Below are positions 24,944 through 33,817 of a DNA stretch of 64,000 nucleotides, piece by piece (position 1 is the stretch's first letter; each line of letters opens with the position of its first letter). The notes beneath the pieces are model-generated. The model was given only the letters and a program-made list of their open reading frames with translations. It was not told the origin of the DNA and did not search any database. This DNA is from Acinetobacter lwoffii (GTDB taxonomy: Bacteria; Pseudomonadota; Gammaproteobacteria; Pseudomonadales; Moraxellaceae), in the NCBI RefSeq assembly GCF_019343495.1, contig NZ_CP072552.1:1-64000 (forward strand), given 5' to 3'. Both the position numbers and the translations under genes were made by a program.

Positions 24944-26041
24944 TTATTCTGAAAATTTTTTAGTATTAATTTCTTGTAGATAAGTGAAGATCTCATCTAC
25001 TGTAGCTCTCGCTGTTCTAGAAACGCCAATTAATGTTGCAGATGCCATACCTGTCCAATCTCCATATCCAACTAACCACAAGTTAGGTAACTTAATAGAC
25101 CTTCCATTTTGAACTTCTACAAAGTTATCTCGCTCTACTATATCTATACTTTTTAGATGATTTAATGAAGCCTTAAATCCAGTACACCAAATAATCACAT
25201 CAATTTTCTCTTTTTTTCCATCTGGCCAAATAACTGCATCTGTAGCTAAAGATTGAAAAGGTGGACGGCTATGTAAGACTCCTCTATTCCTTGCCTCTTT
25301 GACACTATCGATCATCACAATATCACCTAGGCCACCTATTGGCTGGTCAACTTTTCTTCCTTCTTGTTGTACTTTTAAACGCTCAGTTGCTCTTAAAAAC
25401 AGTACTCGACCATCGACATCATCAGGTAAAAATTGAGGCGGAGTTTTTGTGACCCAAATGGTTTCAGCAACTTGTGAAACCTCAGCGAGTATTTGCGCGC
25501 CCGAATTCCCCCCACCCACCACGATGACTTTCTTATCTTTAAATGAATCTGCATTCAGGTAATGGGCTGAATGTAACTGCGTGCCTTGAAAGTTTTCCTG
25601 TCCCGGATAATCAGGAATAAACGGCTGGCGCCATGTCCCTGTTGCACTGACCACCACCTTGGCTCGCCAAAACTTTTCTCCAGCATATACGTCTAAATAC
25701 TTTCCCTTCGATTCCACACGATCGACATGTACTGGACGAACAATCGAAAATTGATATCTCTGTTCATAAGCCGATAAATACTGGATCACCTCATTTCGTG
25801 TTGGATAGGTCTGTTCAGTGATGGGCATCATCCAACCGGATAGAGAACTCCAGGTATTAGGAGAAAAAAGACGCAATGACTCCCAGGTATGCAGCCAGGC
25901 ACCCCCCGCTTGATTTTGCTCATCCAATATAATGAATGGGATTTTCTTGCGCTTTAAAAAATAAGCGGTAGATAAAGCGGCCTGCCCACCACCGATAATG
26001 ATCACATCAGTTTCAGTCTGTTTCTGGTTCAAAGCCTTCAC
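24944..26041 (-). CDS. arsO: ArsO-like flavin-dependent monooxygenase
   Basis: 365 residues starting with GTG at 26041, preceded by aaggaaaa. FAD binding is shown by DVIIIGGGQAALSTAYFL near the N-terminus and NADPH binding by KVIVVGGGNSGAQILAE in the middle; a C-terminal DVIIWCTGFKASLNHL matches the family. It resembles the putative monooxygenases (ArsO) found in ars operons with ArsH and Acr3. Its substrate is not firmly known. It is last in the operon, 158 bp after arsH, with a terminator-like hairpin between them. Confidence 0.8.
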   Translation of the reverse strand: MKALNQKQTETDVIIIGGGQAALSTAYFLKRKKIPFIILDEQNQAGGAWLHTWESLRLFSPNTWSSLSGWMMPITEQTYPTRNEVIQYLSAYEQRYQFSIVRPVHVDRVESKGKYLDVYAGEKFWRAKVVVSATGTWRQPFIPDYPGQENFQGTQLHSAHYLNADSFKDKKVIVVGGGNSGAQILAEVSQVAETIWVTKTPPQFLPDDVDGRVLFLRATERLKVQQEGRKVDQPIGGLGDIVMIDSVKEARNRGVLHSRPPFQSLATDAVIWPDGKKEKIDVIIWCTGFKASLNHLKSIDIVERDNFVEVQNGRSIKLPNLWLVGYGDWTGMASATLIGVSRTARATVDEIFTYLQEINTKKFSE

Positions 26042-26076
26042 CTTTTCCTTATTTATCTCTGACTTCTTTAATGTAA

Positions 26077-26104
26077 AAACCCAATCATGAAGACTGGGTT
26101 TTTA
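26077..26104 (-). terminator. Hairpin between arsH and arsO
   Basis: The arms aaaaccca / tgggtttt enclose 11 bases, followed by T residues on one strand. It may weaken read-through from arsH into arsO. Confidence 0.5.
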
Positions 26105-26199
26105 CAATATTCATTGTACCTTTAACAGCACTTCATCGGTACAGCATAAAAGTGTTACTGACCTGGCAATGAGGCGCAGTATTTAATACCATCCAGCAT

Positions 26200-26904
26200 T
26201 TATAAACTGCGCTGATTTACACGCTTGGACAACTCTTCAGCCGATTCCTTGCGTTCAGAATAACGATCTGTCAGGTATTTGCTTTGTCCACGAGTCAGTA
26301 GGGTGAACTTAAATAACTCTTCCATCACATCCACAATCCGGTCATAGAAAGCCGAAGGTTTCATTCGTCCATCTTCTTCAAACTCCAAAAAAGCTTTTGG
26401 AACTGAAGACTGATTTGGAATGGTGATCATCCGCATCCACCGCCCCAAAATACGCATCTGGTTCAGGCTGTTAAATGACTGTGATCCGCCACTGACTTGC
26501 ATCAAGGCAAGAGTTTTACCTTGGGTAGCACGGATTGCCCCTCCTGCCAGTGGAATCCAGTCGATTTGAGATTTAAAGATTGAACTCATAGAACCATGGC
26601 GTTCAGGTGAACACCAGACCATGCCTTCTGACCATGCTAAAAGCTCATGCAGTTCTTTTACTTTTGGATGCTCAGTATCCGCATCTTCTGGTAAAGGAAG
26701 CCCTTTAGGATGAAAGATTTTTATTTCCGCCCCAAAATGCTCAAGGATTCGACCGGCTTCAAGAACTGCAAGGCGACTGTAAGAACGTTCTCGATTAGAG
26801 CCATACAGCAGCAAAATTCGCGGAGGATGAGCAAGTTCTTTGGCTTGAACTTTTTCAAAGGTGGGTTGCTCAAGAAGATTTAGATCTACATTTGGGAGAT
26901 TCAT
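26200..26904 (-). CDS. arsH: ArsH NADPH-dependent FMN reductase
   Basis: 234 residues. Flavodoxin-like fold: [25 protein letters not shown] contains the FMN phosphate loop (GSNRERSYS), followed by [25 protein letters not shown] and [28 protein letters not shown], typical of ArsH. ArsH oxidises trivalent organoarsenicals to the less toxic pentavalent form using NADPH and FMN. It lies 4 bp downstream of acr3 in the operon. Confidence 0.93.
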   Translation of the reverse strand: MNLPNVDLNLLEQPTFEKVQAKELAHPPRILLLYGSNRERSYSRLAVLEAGRILEHFGAEIKIFHPKGLPLPEDADTEHPKVKELHELLAWSEGMVWCSPERHGSMSSIFKSQIDWIPLAGGAIRATQGKTLALMQVSGGSQSFNSLNQMRILGRWMRMITIPNQSSVPKAFLEFEEDGRMKPSAFYDRIVDVMEELFKFTLLTRGQSKYLTDRYSERKESAEELSKRVNQRSL

Positions 26905-26908
26905 AGAG

Positions 26909-27949
26909 TTAGGCCTCTTTAAAAACTTTCTTTCTCAGCCAGAGTGAAACACTCACCAAGGCAATCAACACAGGAACTTCGACCAGTGGGCCAATAATCG
27001 TGGTAAAAGCAACAGGCGAAGCGATACCAAAAGTTGCAATCGCTACTGCAAGTGATAATTCAAAATTATTCCCCGCTGCGGTAAATGCAATTGCTGTGGT
27101 CTTAGGATAGTCATTGCCCATCCATTTACTCATAAAGAAGCTGATGAAGAACATTAAAACGAAGTAAATGGTTAAAGGAATCGCGATGCGTAAAACTTCA
27201 AGCGGAAGACTCACGACATCACCGCCTTTTAGGCTAAACATGGCCAGAATGGTGAACAGCAAAGCCATTAAACTCAGCGGACTGATTTTCGGAATGAACT
27301 TGGTTTCATACCATTCCACGCCTTTCTGTTTCACCAAAATCCATCGCGTTAAGAAACCTAATAAGAACGGAATACCAAGATAAACCAGAACAGCATGGGT
27401 GATGGTCCAGAAATCGACATTAATGACCTGCGAAGCGACACCAAAATAGGGTGGAAGGAAGGTCAGGAATAACCAGGCATAGGTACTGAAAAATAGAATC
27501 TGGAAGATGCTGTTAAAGGCAACTAATGCTGCAACATATTGATTATCACCACAGGCCAAGCCATTCCACACCAGAACCATGGCAATACATCGAGCAAGAC
27601 CAATCAGGATGACACCGGTCATATATTCTGGATAACTATGTAAAAATATGATTGCCAGGGCAAACATGAGTACTGGCGCGATCAGCCAGTTTTGTACTAA
27701 GGACAAAGTAAGGGTTTTCTTATCCTTAAACACTTGTGGCAAAGTCGCATAGTTCACTTTTGCCAGTGGTGGATACATCATTAGAATAAGACCAATCGCG
27801 ATTGGAATATTCACTGAATCAATGCTTAATTTATCGAGTGCGACAGAAGCCTGAGGAAAGAAGTTTCCGATGGCAATGCCTAAGGCCATGGCAATAAAAA
27901 TCCATAGCGTCAGGTTGCGATCTAAAAAAGATAAGCGTTTTTCAGACAT
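26909..27949 (-). CDS. acr3: Acr3 arsenite efflux permease
   Basis: 346 residues, ten membrane segments. It matches the Acr3 branch of the BART superfamily: [21 protein letters not shown] at the N-terminus, then [22 protein letters not shown] with the functional Cys, and [20 protein letters not shown]. It exports arsenite through the inner membrane with the proton gradient. It is 5 bp downstream of arsC and 4 bp upstream of arsH. Confidence 0.94.
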   Translation of the reverse strand: MSEKRLSFLDRNLTLWIFIAMALGIAIGNFFPQASVALDKLSIDSVNIPIAIGLILMMYPPLAKVNYATLPQVFKDKKTLTLSLVQNWLIAPVLMFALAIIFLHSYPEYMTGVILIGLARCIAMVLVWNGLACGDNQYVAALVAFNSIFQILFFSTYAWLFLTFLPPYFGVASQVINVDFWTITHAVLVYLGIPFLLGFLTRWILVKQKGVEWYETKFIPKISPLSLMALLFTILAMFSLKGGDVVSLPLEVLRIAIPLTIYFVLMFFISFFMSKWMGNDYPKTTAIAFTAAGNNFELSLAVAIATFGIASPVAFTTIIGPLVEVPVLIALVSVSLWLRKKVFKEA

Positions 27950-27954
27950 TTCAC

Positions 27955-28428
27955 TTACTCAACGTTCGAAATTTGATTAATTGCTGCAATCAATTCTGAG
28001 CGAGATAGTTTATCTACATTAAGTTTAAATAAAGCATCTAAGCGACGATTGATATGTTCAACAGTGCTCATAAAGGCTTTCATTTTTTCTTCTTTATTCA
28101 CGTCTAAGTGTGAAGGATCAGCCAAGCCCCAATGTGCCTTGATTGCTCCACCCAAATAAAGTGGACATGCTTCTTGAGCAGCAGAATCACATACTGTGAT
28201 CACAACATCAGGTTGATATTGTTCACAATCATTAATCGTTTTACTCCATAAACCTTCGGTAGATAATCCTAAGTTTTCAAGGGTTTCTAAAGTTAGCGGG
28301 TGAACTTGACCTGAAGGCTTACTCCCAGCGCTATAGGCTTTCCAACCTTCTGGTGCTCGGCTATTAAACAAAACTTCAGACAAAATGCTACGGCAGCTAT
28401 TTCCAGTACATAAAAATAAAAATTTCAT
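27955..28428 (-). CDS. arsC: ArsC arsenate reductase, LMW-phosphatase (thioredoxin) type
   Basis: About 157 residues from the ATG at 28428 ([14 protein letters not shown]); the frame opens at a GTG 12 bases earlier. The CTGNSCRS loop gives the CX5R phosphatase site. [18 protein letters not shown] holds the further Cys used in the disulfide relay, and WGLADPSH carries the catalytic Asp. It reduces arsenate to arsenite for Acr3. It follows arsR with a few bases between or overlapping. The operon also holds a glutaredoxin-type arsC. Confidence 0.92.
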   Translation of the reverse strand: MKFLFLCTGNSCRSILSEVLFNSRAPEGWKAYSAGSKPSGQVHPLTLETLENLGLSTEGLWSKTINDCEQYQPDVVITVCDSAAQEACPLYLGGAIKAHWGLADPSHLDVNKEEKMKAFMSTVEHINRRLDALFKLNVDKLSRSELIAAINQISNVE

Positions 28429-28432
28429 TGAA

Positions 28433-28756
28433 TTACTCACAATAACTATTTACAGAAAGGGGGTGTTGATCATCCAGCTTTGATTGAGATTGAACCGTCT
28501 TCAAAATATCTAAAATTTCATAACACCAGTTGGCCAATTTTGGATTGATACTGTAGTAAACCCATTGGCCTTGTCTGCGATCTTGAAGTAGCCCTGAAGC
28601 ACGTAAAAGGGCTAAATGTCTTGAAATTTTCGGTTGACTGAGTTGTAGTTTTTCAGTCAAATCACATACACATAGTTCTTTATTTTCAACAATTAATGTC
28701 ACTATATTGAGACGTGTTTCATCTGATAAGCATTTAAAAAAATTAACTTGATCCAT
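28433..28756 (-). CDS. arsR: ArsR arsenite-responsive repressor
   Basis: About 107 residues from ATG 28756 (MDQVNFFKCLSDETRLNIV); an in-frame start at 28786 is less likely. Winged helix with SQPKISRHLALLRASGLLQDRRQGQWVYYS. The metal site ELCVCDL (CxC) matches the ArsR group with Cys at the DNA-recognition helix. It probably represses the operon through the palindrome at 29267-29302. Arsenite or antimonite releases it. Confidence 0.9.
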   Translation of the reverse strand: MDQVNFFKCLSDETRLNIVTLIVENKELCVCDLTEKLQLSQPKISRHLALLRASGLLQDRRQGQWVYYSINPKLANWCYEILDILKTVQSQSKLDDQHPLSVNSYCE

Positions 28757-28800
28757 ATAAATCTCCTTCACATTCTTTCCATTCAAGAGATGAGAAAGTA

Positions 28801-29229
28801 CTATTTAATTCTTTGGCCATTTTCATCAATAATTTTTTCACCATCTTCTTTGCTAAATGCGCCTTTCTGAGGAAACGGGAGAATATCCAAAACAACTTCA
28901 GAAGGACGACACAAACGTGTACCTAAATCCGTAACAACGAATGGGCGGTTAATCAAAATAGGATGTTGAAGCATAAAATTTAAAAGCTGTTCATCAGACC
29001 AATCTTCCCGAACAATTTCTAAATCAGAATATGGAGGTACATTTTTACGAATTGCTTCTCTAACACTTAAACCAGCACTACGAATAAGTTCAATTAATTC
29101 TGCTTTCGAAGGTGGGGTAATTAGATATTCAATAACGATTGGTTCAATTCCTGCATTTTGAATTAAAGCTAAGGTATTCCTTGATGTACCACACTCAGGA
29201 TTGTGATAAATCTTTATGGTCGAGAACAT
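28801..29229 (-). CDS. arsC: ArsC arsenate reductase, glutaredoxin type
   Basis: About 142 residues from ATG 29229 (MFSTIKIYHNPECGTSRNTL); a GTG 12 bases earlier is possible. It has the ArsC family site IYHNPECGTSRNTLALI with the catalytic Cys, and FMLQHPILINRPFVVTDLGTRLCRPSEVVLDIL, which carries the Arg residues that stabilise the thioarsenate intermediate. It uses glutathione and glutaredoxin, unlike the second arsC in the operon. It is the first gene after the promoter. Confidence 0.92.
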   Translation of the reverse strand: MFSTIKIYHNPECGTSRNTLALIQNAGIEPIVIEYLITPPSKAELIELIRSAGLSVREAIRKNVPPYSDLEIVREDWSDEQLLNFMLQHPILINRPFVVTDLGTRLCRPSEVVLDILPFPQKGAFSKEDGEKIIDENGQRIK

Positions 29230-29266
29230 TTTGACTAACACTGCTATTAGAAACTCAGATATACTT

Positions 29267-29302
29267 ATATACGTATTTCCACATATATGTAAATACGTAT
29301 AT
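29267..29302. promoter_or_regulatory. ArsR operator candidate
   Basis: A perfect 12-bp inverted repeat, atatacgtattt-N12-aaatacgtatat, centred about 55 bp upstream of the first ars gene. Its position and symmetry fit an ArsR dimer site over the promoter. Confidence 0.65.
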
Positions 29303-29544
29303 TGATTTTATTTAAATTACTTAATGTCAATAAATGTATATATATTCTTGCAAATTCTTATGAGTGAGAAAAAACTCGTTATTTAAATATGTAAATTTAG
29401 AGTAAACCCTAAAGTTACAATCTGAAAGTTCATGAAATTATGTATCATTTAAATGATTTTTAATCATAAATAACATGTAACTTTAGTATTAAAGATTTAT
29501 AATTTACGAAATTGTTCATTTTTATCCAATTGGGGCGTGAAAAA
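29303..29544. other. AT-rich intergenic stretch
   Basis: Lies between the ars promoter and the first resolvase. No gene, hairpin or pdif-like site was recognised. Confidence 0.4.
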
Positions 29545-30111
29545 TTGAAAGGCCAAAAAGTAGGGTATATCCGGGTAAGTTCTGTCGAGCAAAACACTGG
29601 ACGTCAACTTGAGGGAATTGAAGTCGACCGGATTTTTGTTGACCGTGCTTCAGGTAAAAATACTGACCGACCTAAATTTCAGGAAATGTTGAACTATGTC
29701 CGGGAAGGGGACAGGGTGATTGTACATTCAATGGATCGTTTTGCGCGAAGCCTAAAAGATTTGGTCACTGAAGTAGATAAACTGGTCAAACGAGGAATCG
29801 CCATCCAGTTTGTAAAAGAAAATATTACTTTTACAGCCGAATCCACCCCGATGGATAATTTGATGCTTCAAATGATGGGTGCTTTTGCACAGTTCGAACG
29901 TGAGATCATTTTAGAGCGGCAAAAGGAAGGAATAAAACTCGCCTCTGCTCAGGGGAAGTACAAAGGTCGGGTGCATAAACTAAAGCCTGACCAAGCTGAA
30001 GCTTTACGACAAGCATGGAAGGAGGGGAAGTACCCTTCAAAAATGGCATTAGGCCAGGCATTTGGAATTAGTCGCCAAGCGGTATATCGGTATTTAAAAG
30101 CCGGGAAATAA
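29545..30111 (+). CDS. Serine resolvase/invertase, copy 1
   Basis: About 188 residues from a TTG at 29545 (KGQKVGYIRVSSVEQN), which has ggggcg upstream and fits the family start. Catalytic Ser is in YIRVSSVEQNTGRQL. The resolvase core continues RVIVHSMDRFARSLKDLV and GAFAQFEREIILERQKEGI, then a helix-turn-helix at the C-terminus (KMALGQAFGISRQAVYRYL). It acts on short paired sites to resolve or invert DNA. A nearly identical copy at 46956-47522 has the same orientation. No partner transposase is adjacent. Confidence 0.9.
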   Translation: MKGQKVGYIRVSSVEQNTGRQLEGIEVDRIFVDRASGKNTDRPKFQEMLNYVREGDRVIVHSMDRFARSLKDLVTEVDKLVKRGIAIQFVKENITFTAESTPMDNLMLQMMGAFAQFEREIILERQKEGIKLASAQGKYKGRVHKLKPDQAEALRQAWKEGKYPSKMALGQAFGISRQAVYRYLKAGK

Positions 30112-30408
30112 CTCAATTGAAATTGGCGACTATATTTAGTTTAGCTTATGAAAATCGTGAAACGTTGATTAAATAATAAGTGCAGAAAGCAAAGAGTTAC
30201 TAATTTTATACAATATAAGTTTTTGATTTATAATTAATTAACTCGATTGCAATCTAGCTTTTTCAGCAACGATTTATCTTTTTTAAAATAGTATTAATTT
30301 ATTTTTTTGAGAACAAACCTTAACAAAATTACAAGTTTGTAATTTTGTCGTCATTCGGATGTATATATTTACTCATTATTATAAGTAAAGATTTTTTTGG
30401 TCCAAGAT
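30112..30408. other. AT-rich intergenic stretch
   Basis: Its first 70 bp resemble the DNA after the second resolvase (47523-47590), which shows that the duplicated segment extended past the gene. It also contains the palindrome at 30325. No gene was seen. Confidence 0.5.
30325..30346. promoter_or_regulatory. Palindrome upstream of the short ADGGL peptide gene
   Basis: AAAATTACA-N4-TGTAATTTT, 63 to 87 bp upstream of the possible start codons. The inner 8+4+8 pattern equals that at 13287-13306. Confidence 0.55.
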
Positions 30409-30537
30409 ATGATTAGATTCAATAATATGTACATGAAGATTATTTTAGTTATTTTTACTATAGTTTTTTCAACCAGTAGTTTTGCTGATGGGGGACTCCG
30501 TTTCTTAGAGAAAAATTTAGAAATAATTAACAAATAA
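30409..30537 (+). CDS. Short secreted ADGGLxFLEKNL peptide
   Basis: 42 residues from ATG 30409; a better-looking start may be ATG 30433 (MKIILVIFTIVFSTSSFA), which is a clean signal peptide. The mature part is only ADGGLRFLEKNLEIINK. This matches the first mature residues of the NES-tailed protein at 12900-13217 (ADGGLLFLEKNL). It lies upstream of a czcD remnant. It is too short for most gene callers. I do not know its function; the shared motif and palindrome argue that it is real. Confidence 0.65.
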   Translation: MIRFNNMYMKIILVIFTIVFSTSSFADGGLRFLEKNLEIINK

Positions 30538-30668
30538 TTAACATAGTAATTTAAATTAAAAAGTGATTTATCAGGTGAATTTTAACTATATAAATAATTT
30601 ATTTAATTTAATAAACCTTTCATAAATCATTTTTTGCTCAGTTCTATGTTGTAAATTCCAGCAATTAT

Positions 30669-30743
30669 CATAGCCACGCGGCTGTTACTGAAGAGAATAG
30701 TAAGAAGCTAATATTTACTGTAGGTTTGACCACTACGTTTTAA
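30669..30743 (+). pseudogene. czcD remnant (N-terminal region)
   Basis: 24 codons read HSHAAVTEENSKKLIFTVGL then TTTF and a stop. This aligns with residues 7-30 of the czcD product at 13421-14320 (HSHAVVTEENSKKL...GLTTTF). The start codon and everything after the first membrane helix are missing. It shows that a second czcD once followed the short peptide gene. Confidence 0.75.
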
Positions 30744-30967
30744 TCGTAGAAATTATAACCGTTTTTATTACTCAAAGTTTAACTTTTGTGATTATCTAAA
30801 AACACATAGCGGTCGAATGGCCATATTAACTGACTTAAAATCAGTCGCATACTTTAATGTAGCGGTTCTGATAGCACAAAAGTTCGCAGCATGAAAACGG
30901 AACCGGCATAATTGATTTATAGTGAACCCATACACTAAGCATAATGATTTAGAGGACGATAATCCCA

Positions 30968-31582
30968 ATGAAAAAATTCCTTTTAGGAGCTGTTGCCGCA
31001 TCTGTTTTGGCCTTTTCAGGCAATGCTATGGCCAATTTTGTGGCAGGTCAGGACTATCAAGTGGTTGCAAAACCAGTCAAAGTCGAAAAACCGGGCAGAA
31101 TTGAGGTACGTGAATTCTTCTGGTACGGCTGTGGTCACTGTTTCGCGCTTGAACCACATATGCAGGGCTGGTTGAAAAAATTACCAAAAGATGTACGTTT
31201 TGTACGTACGCCGGCTGCAATGAATCCACTCTGGGAGCAGGCAGCGCGTGCTTATTATGTGTCTGAAGCATTGGGTGTGCGTCAAAAAGCACATTTACAA
31301 TTATTCCATGATATTCATGATAAGCAACGTCCAATTTTAGAACAGGCGCAATTGGCCAAGTTCTATACCCGCTATGGTATTCCTGAAGCGAAATTTAACA
31401 GCACTTATAAATCTTTCCCGATCACTTCGAAAATTGCCCAAGCCAAAAATCTGGCTGCTCAGTATCAGTTAAGTGGTGTTCCGGCAGTGACCGTGAATGG
31501 TAAATATATTGTGCAGGGTAATGATGCCAAAGTCATTCAGGTGGTGAATTACCTGATCGAGAAAGAGCGTAAAGCCAAATAA
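30968..31582 (+). CDS. dsbA: DsbA-type periplasmic thiol:disulfide oxidase
   Basis: 204 residues. A signal peptide (MKKFLLGAVAASVLAFSGNAMA) precedes a thioredoxin fold with the active site C55-G-H-C58 in FFWYGCGHCFALEPHM and the cis-Pro loop LSGVPAVTVNGKYIV, with a helical insert between. It introduces disulfides into exported proteins. gaggacg lies ahead of the start. The flanks look chromosomal: the tail of another gene lies downstream. Periplasmic Cys-containing copper proteins nearby could benefit, but the link may be accidental. Confidence 0.93.
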   Translation: MKKFLLGAVAASVLAFSGNAMANFVAGQDYQVVAKPVKVEKPGRIEVREFFWYGCGHCFALEPHMQGWLKKLPKDVRFVRTPAAMNPLWEQAARAYYVSEALGVRQKAHLQLFHDIHDKQRPILEQAQLAKFYTRYGIPEAKFNSTYKSFPITSKIAQAKNLAAQYQLSGVPAVTVNGKYIVQGNDAKVIQVVNYLIEKERKAK

Positions 31583-31603
31583 GACGCGATTGATTATCTC
31601 TAA

Positions 31604-31634
31604 AAAAAACCTGCATCGAATCTGCAGGTTTTTT
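31604..31634 (+). terminator. dsbA terminator
   Basis: A stem of aaaaaacctgca / tgcaggtttttt with a 7-base loop, about 20 bp after the dsbA stop, ending in a T run. Confidence 0.85.
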
Positions 31635-31658
31635 TATTTAAACTGGAGGAATGGTTAT

Positions 31659-31830
31659 TTACGTCCTGACTGCCGGATCTGGTGTTTCTATCGGCGGGCG
31701 ATACCAGTGTAAAATTCCTCGGAATAAGAGCTGCATCTGCAACACGCTTTGCGCTTTAAAGTAATGAATTTTCCTTTCTATTTCAACACGCAGAATTGCC
31801 GAGGCGCCCCGACGCTCTAAAACAAACAAA
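31659..31830 (-). pseudogene. C-terminal fragment of an unknown gene downstream of dsbA
   Basis: On the minus strand, 57 codons are open to a stop at 31659. They include LERRGASAILRVEIERKIHY and end ETPDPAVRT. The frame is cut at 31830, exactly where the IS1-derived element begins. It looks like the end of the gene that neighbours dsbA on a chromosome; the product is not recognised. Confidence 0.5.
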
Positions 31831-32169
31831 GGTGGTGTTTCAAAAAGTATGCTGAAAAAAACAATATGGCTTTTGATAAAATAGAGGTATGAAAATAACG
31901 CTACAAATCAAATGTCCTACCTGTCTAAGTAACAATATTGGGATAGTTTTATCACAGCATTTCAATGTTGCAAGCAAGTGATCGGTAAGTTTTTTACCGT
32001 CGGTATTGAAGGTAACAATTGTAGAATTCGTCATCGAATCAGGCGTGGATTTAGGAGAAGTTGCAACTTTTCTAAAAAGCTCGAAAATCATTTTAAAGCC
32101 TTTGATTTGACTTTCTTTTACCTTAATAACGGATTTGTTTAACGCTAGCATACTTTTTGAAACACCACC
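31831..32169 (+). mobile_element. Internally deleted IS1-family element (MITE-like)
   Basis: 339 bp bounded by a perfect 23-bp inverted repeat (ggtggtgtttcaaaaagtat... at 31831-31853 and its complement at 32147-32169). Inside, plus-strand frames read MKITLQIKCPTCLSNN, like the zinc-finger front of InsA, and later IEGNNCRIRHRIRR plus KKLENHFKAFDLTFFYLNNG, like the end of InsB. The catalytic middle is missing. It cannot move itself but could be moved by a full relative. No 8-9 bp flanking repeat was found. Confidence 0.8.
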
Positions 32170-32207
32170 AAAGTGGTAAGGAATTCCCACTGTTACTCTA
32201 ACAGAGA

Positions 32208-32402
32208 TTAAGCAGGATCAGCTGTAAATCCACGCTCACTGAGAGTTGCAATGACTTTATCCTGACTCACTGTTGTGTTGATTTCAACGATACGGTTTTG
32301 TAAATCAATATCGAGTGAGGCATTCGAGTCGAGCTCTTTAATTGCGGTAGTAATGCCGCGTGCACAACCACCACAAGTCATATTAGCGATGTGAAATTTC
32401 AT
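32208..32402 (-). CDS. copZ: CopZ-like copper chaperone (HMA domain)
   Basis: 64 residues, a single heavy-metal-associated domain. The metal motif NMTCGGCARGI is at residues 7-17. The fold pattern (KFHIANMTCGGCARGITTAIKEL...ISQDKVIATLSERGFTA) matches CopZ/Atx1 proteins that carry Cu(I) in the cytosol. It would hand copper to the P1B ATPase at 36785. It is alone on its strand before the IS1 remnant. A copB remnant lies directly upstream. Confidence 0.88.
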   Translation of the reverse strand: MKFHIANMTCGGCARGITTAIKELDSNASLDIDLQNRIVEINTTVSQDKVIATLSERGFTADPA

Positions 32403-32439
32403 ATGTTGCTCCTTTTTAACAAAACATTTGTTTAAAACA

Positions 32440-32523
32440 TTAGAACAGTAACTCTAAACTTTCACCATACAACCAGCCTTTTTCTGAATCAGTTACTCGC
32501 TGTAACTTGGTCTGTTTATAACC
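32440..32523 (-). pseudogene. copB remnant (last 27 codons)
   Basis: The minus strand reads TDSEKGWLYGESLELLF before a stop. This matches the ends of the two intact CopB proteins (SEKGWLYGAGVRFRF and SEKGWKYGAGIELVF). The rest of the gene is missing. It shows that a third copB lay upstream of copZ. Confidence 0.75.
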
Positions 32524-32871
32524 TTACAGTTTTCTTCAGAGTATTCCAAAGAAGAGTGTTCTAATGACTACAGTAAAAGTACTTAACCAACATTAATGTG
32601 ACTTTAAAATGACATTTTTGTCATCTACGATCACTCTGAAATTTATAAGATTAGTTATTTCAATCAATGGTAGTGAACTGAATAGATGAGACCGTTATGG
32701 GTTGAAGATAAGCTAAAAACCGGTGACTACCTTTATGTATAATGCCTCATGATGCGATTTTACTGTTCTGATTGTCGTAAGTTGACAGTCCAGTAGAAAC
32801 TTTATTGCTCAGCTACAAAAGATAAATGCAGTAATGTTAAATTTCCTCAATTCCCTTATTTTGAAATTCTC
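32524..32871. other. Intergenic stretch with a CopR-like box
   Basis: It contains the CopR/CusR-like box at 32606-32625. No open frame with support was found; it is otherwise featureless. Confidence 0.5.
32606..32625. promoter_or_regulatory. CopR/CusR-like box
   Basis: aaaatgacatttttgtcatc. It has the tgac(a)-N-tgtca symmetry of the E. coli CusR box. It sits upstream of the copB remnant and copZ on the minus strand. Confidence 0.6.
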
Positions 32872-33753
32872 TTATTCAATACCCACGACAGTGGTTATAT
32901 AGCCTGTTGTTAATAGAATTGATAGACCTAATAACATCTCAAATAAAATGGCATGACTAAGGTGTTTAGCGAATTTAGGATGTTGAAGACGCGGGGTGAA
33001 ATACCATTTGTTGAAGGCAGCTAAAAGTAGAATACTTATAACAAAAAACATTTTAACCATGAAACCATAGCCATATGCAGTATTGATTAAGGTATTAAAA
33101 TCTTTAATTAAAAGAAGAGCTACACTAGCGCCACAGGCGATTAATATCCCAACAATGAAAGCAGCAATACGTCCAAATACATGCATGCGATCTTTTAAAG
33201 GTAAACCACTTATTTCCCGGCTGGTTTTCCATAACGGATATAAAGACCCCATCCATAACGACATAACTAGAATATGGATTGATAATAAAATTTGAGCAAG
33301 TAAGGTTAAATTAGCGACATGTCCGAGCTGGGAAAAACTAAAAATAATCGGGATAAGTAAAATACAAAATATTGAACTTTCAATTATAGAAAACTGACCT
33401 TTGTTCCTGTTAACTTTAACCACCATGAGAAGAAGTAAAAGAGCAAAACTAATAGAACGAAGAACGTATATATACCCCGTCGGAGTATTAACCAATATAT
33501 TAATATACGTGGGGTCCACCATCCCTGTAATACCAGTATTGGCAAAACTACCAATCAGAATAAAAAATCCTAAGGTACTGGAAATTAGGCCTAATCCAGC
33601 GCCAATTGTAATATATTTAAGAATCGATTCTTTTAGTTCAAGATATTGTCTAAGTAAAAAATAGCAAAAGGCTCCACCAACGACAAAAGCTACACTTAAA
33701 TATAAAATAACCTTAGTTAACCAAGTGGCCCACATCCAATATTCAGAAATCAT
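32872..33753 (-). CDS. copD: CopD/PcoD-like inner-membrane copper protein
   Basis: About 293 residues from ATG 33753 (MISEYWMWATWLTKVILYLSVAFVVGG); the frame extends 15 codons further. Eight or so membrane helices are visible, with a CopD-type stretch LSIHILVMSLWMGSLYPLWKTSREI and ending LLTTGYITTVVGIE. CopD proteins work with CopC in copper uptake or transfer across the inner membrane. It is 64 bp downstream of copC from this start, or 19 bp from the upstream start. Confidence 0.85.
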   Translation of the reverse strand: MISEYWMWATWLTKVILYLSVAFVVGGAFCYFLLRQYLELKESILKYITIGAGLGLISSTLGFFILIGSFANTGITGMVDPTYINILVNTPTGYIYVLRSISFALLLLLMVVKVNRNKGQFSIIESSIFCILLIPIIFSFSQLGHVANLTLLAQILLSIHILVMSLWMGSLYPLWKTSREISGLPLKDRMHVFGRIAAFIVGILIACGASVALLLIKDFNTLINTAYGYGFMVKMFFVISILLLAAFNKWYFTPRLQHPKFAKHLSHAILFEMLLGLSILLTTGYITTVVGIE

Positions 33754-33817
33754 TATTTTTGTCCATTCTAGAACAACATGCCAGCACCTCACTGACATGT
33801 TGAAAGGTAATCAATTC

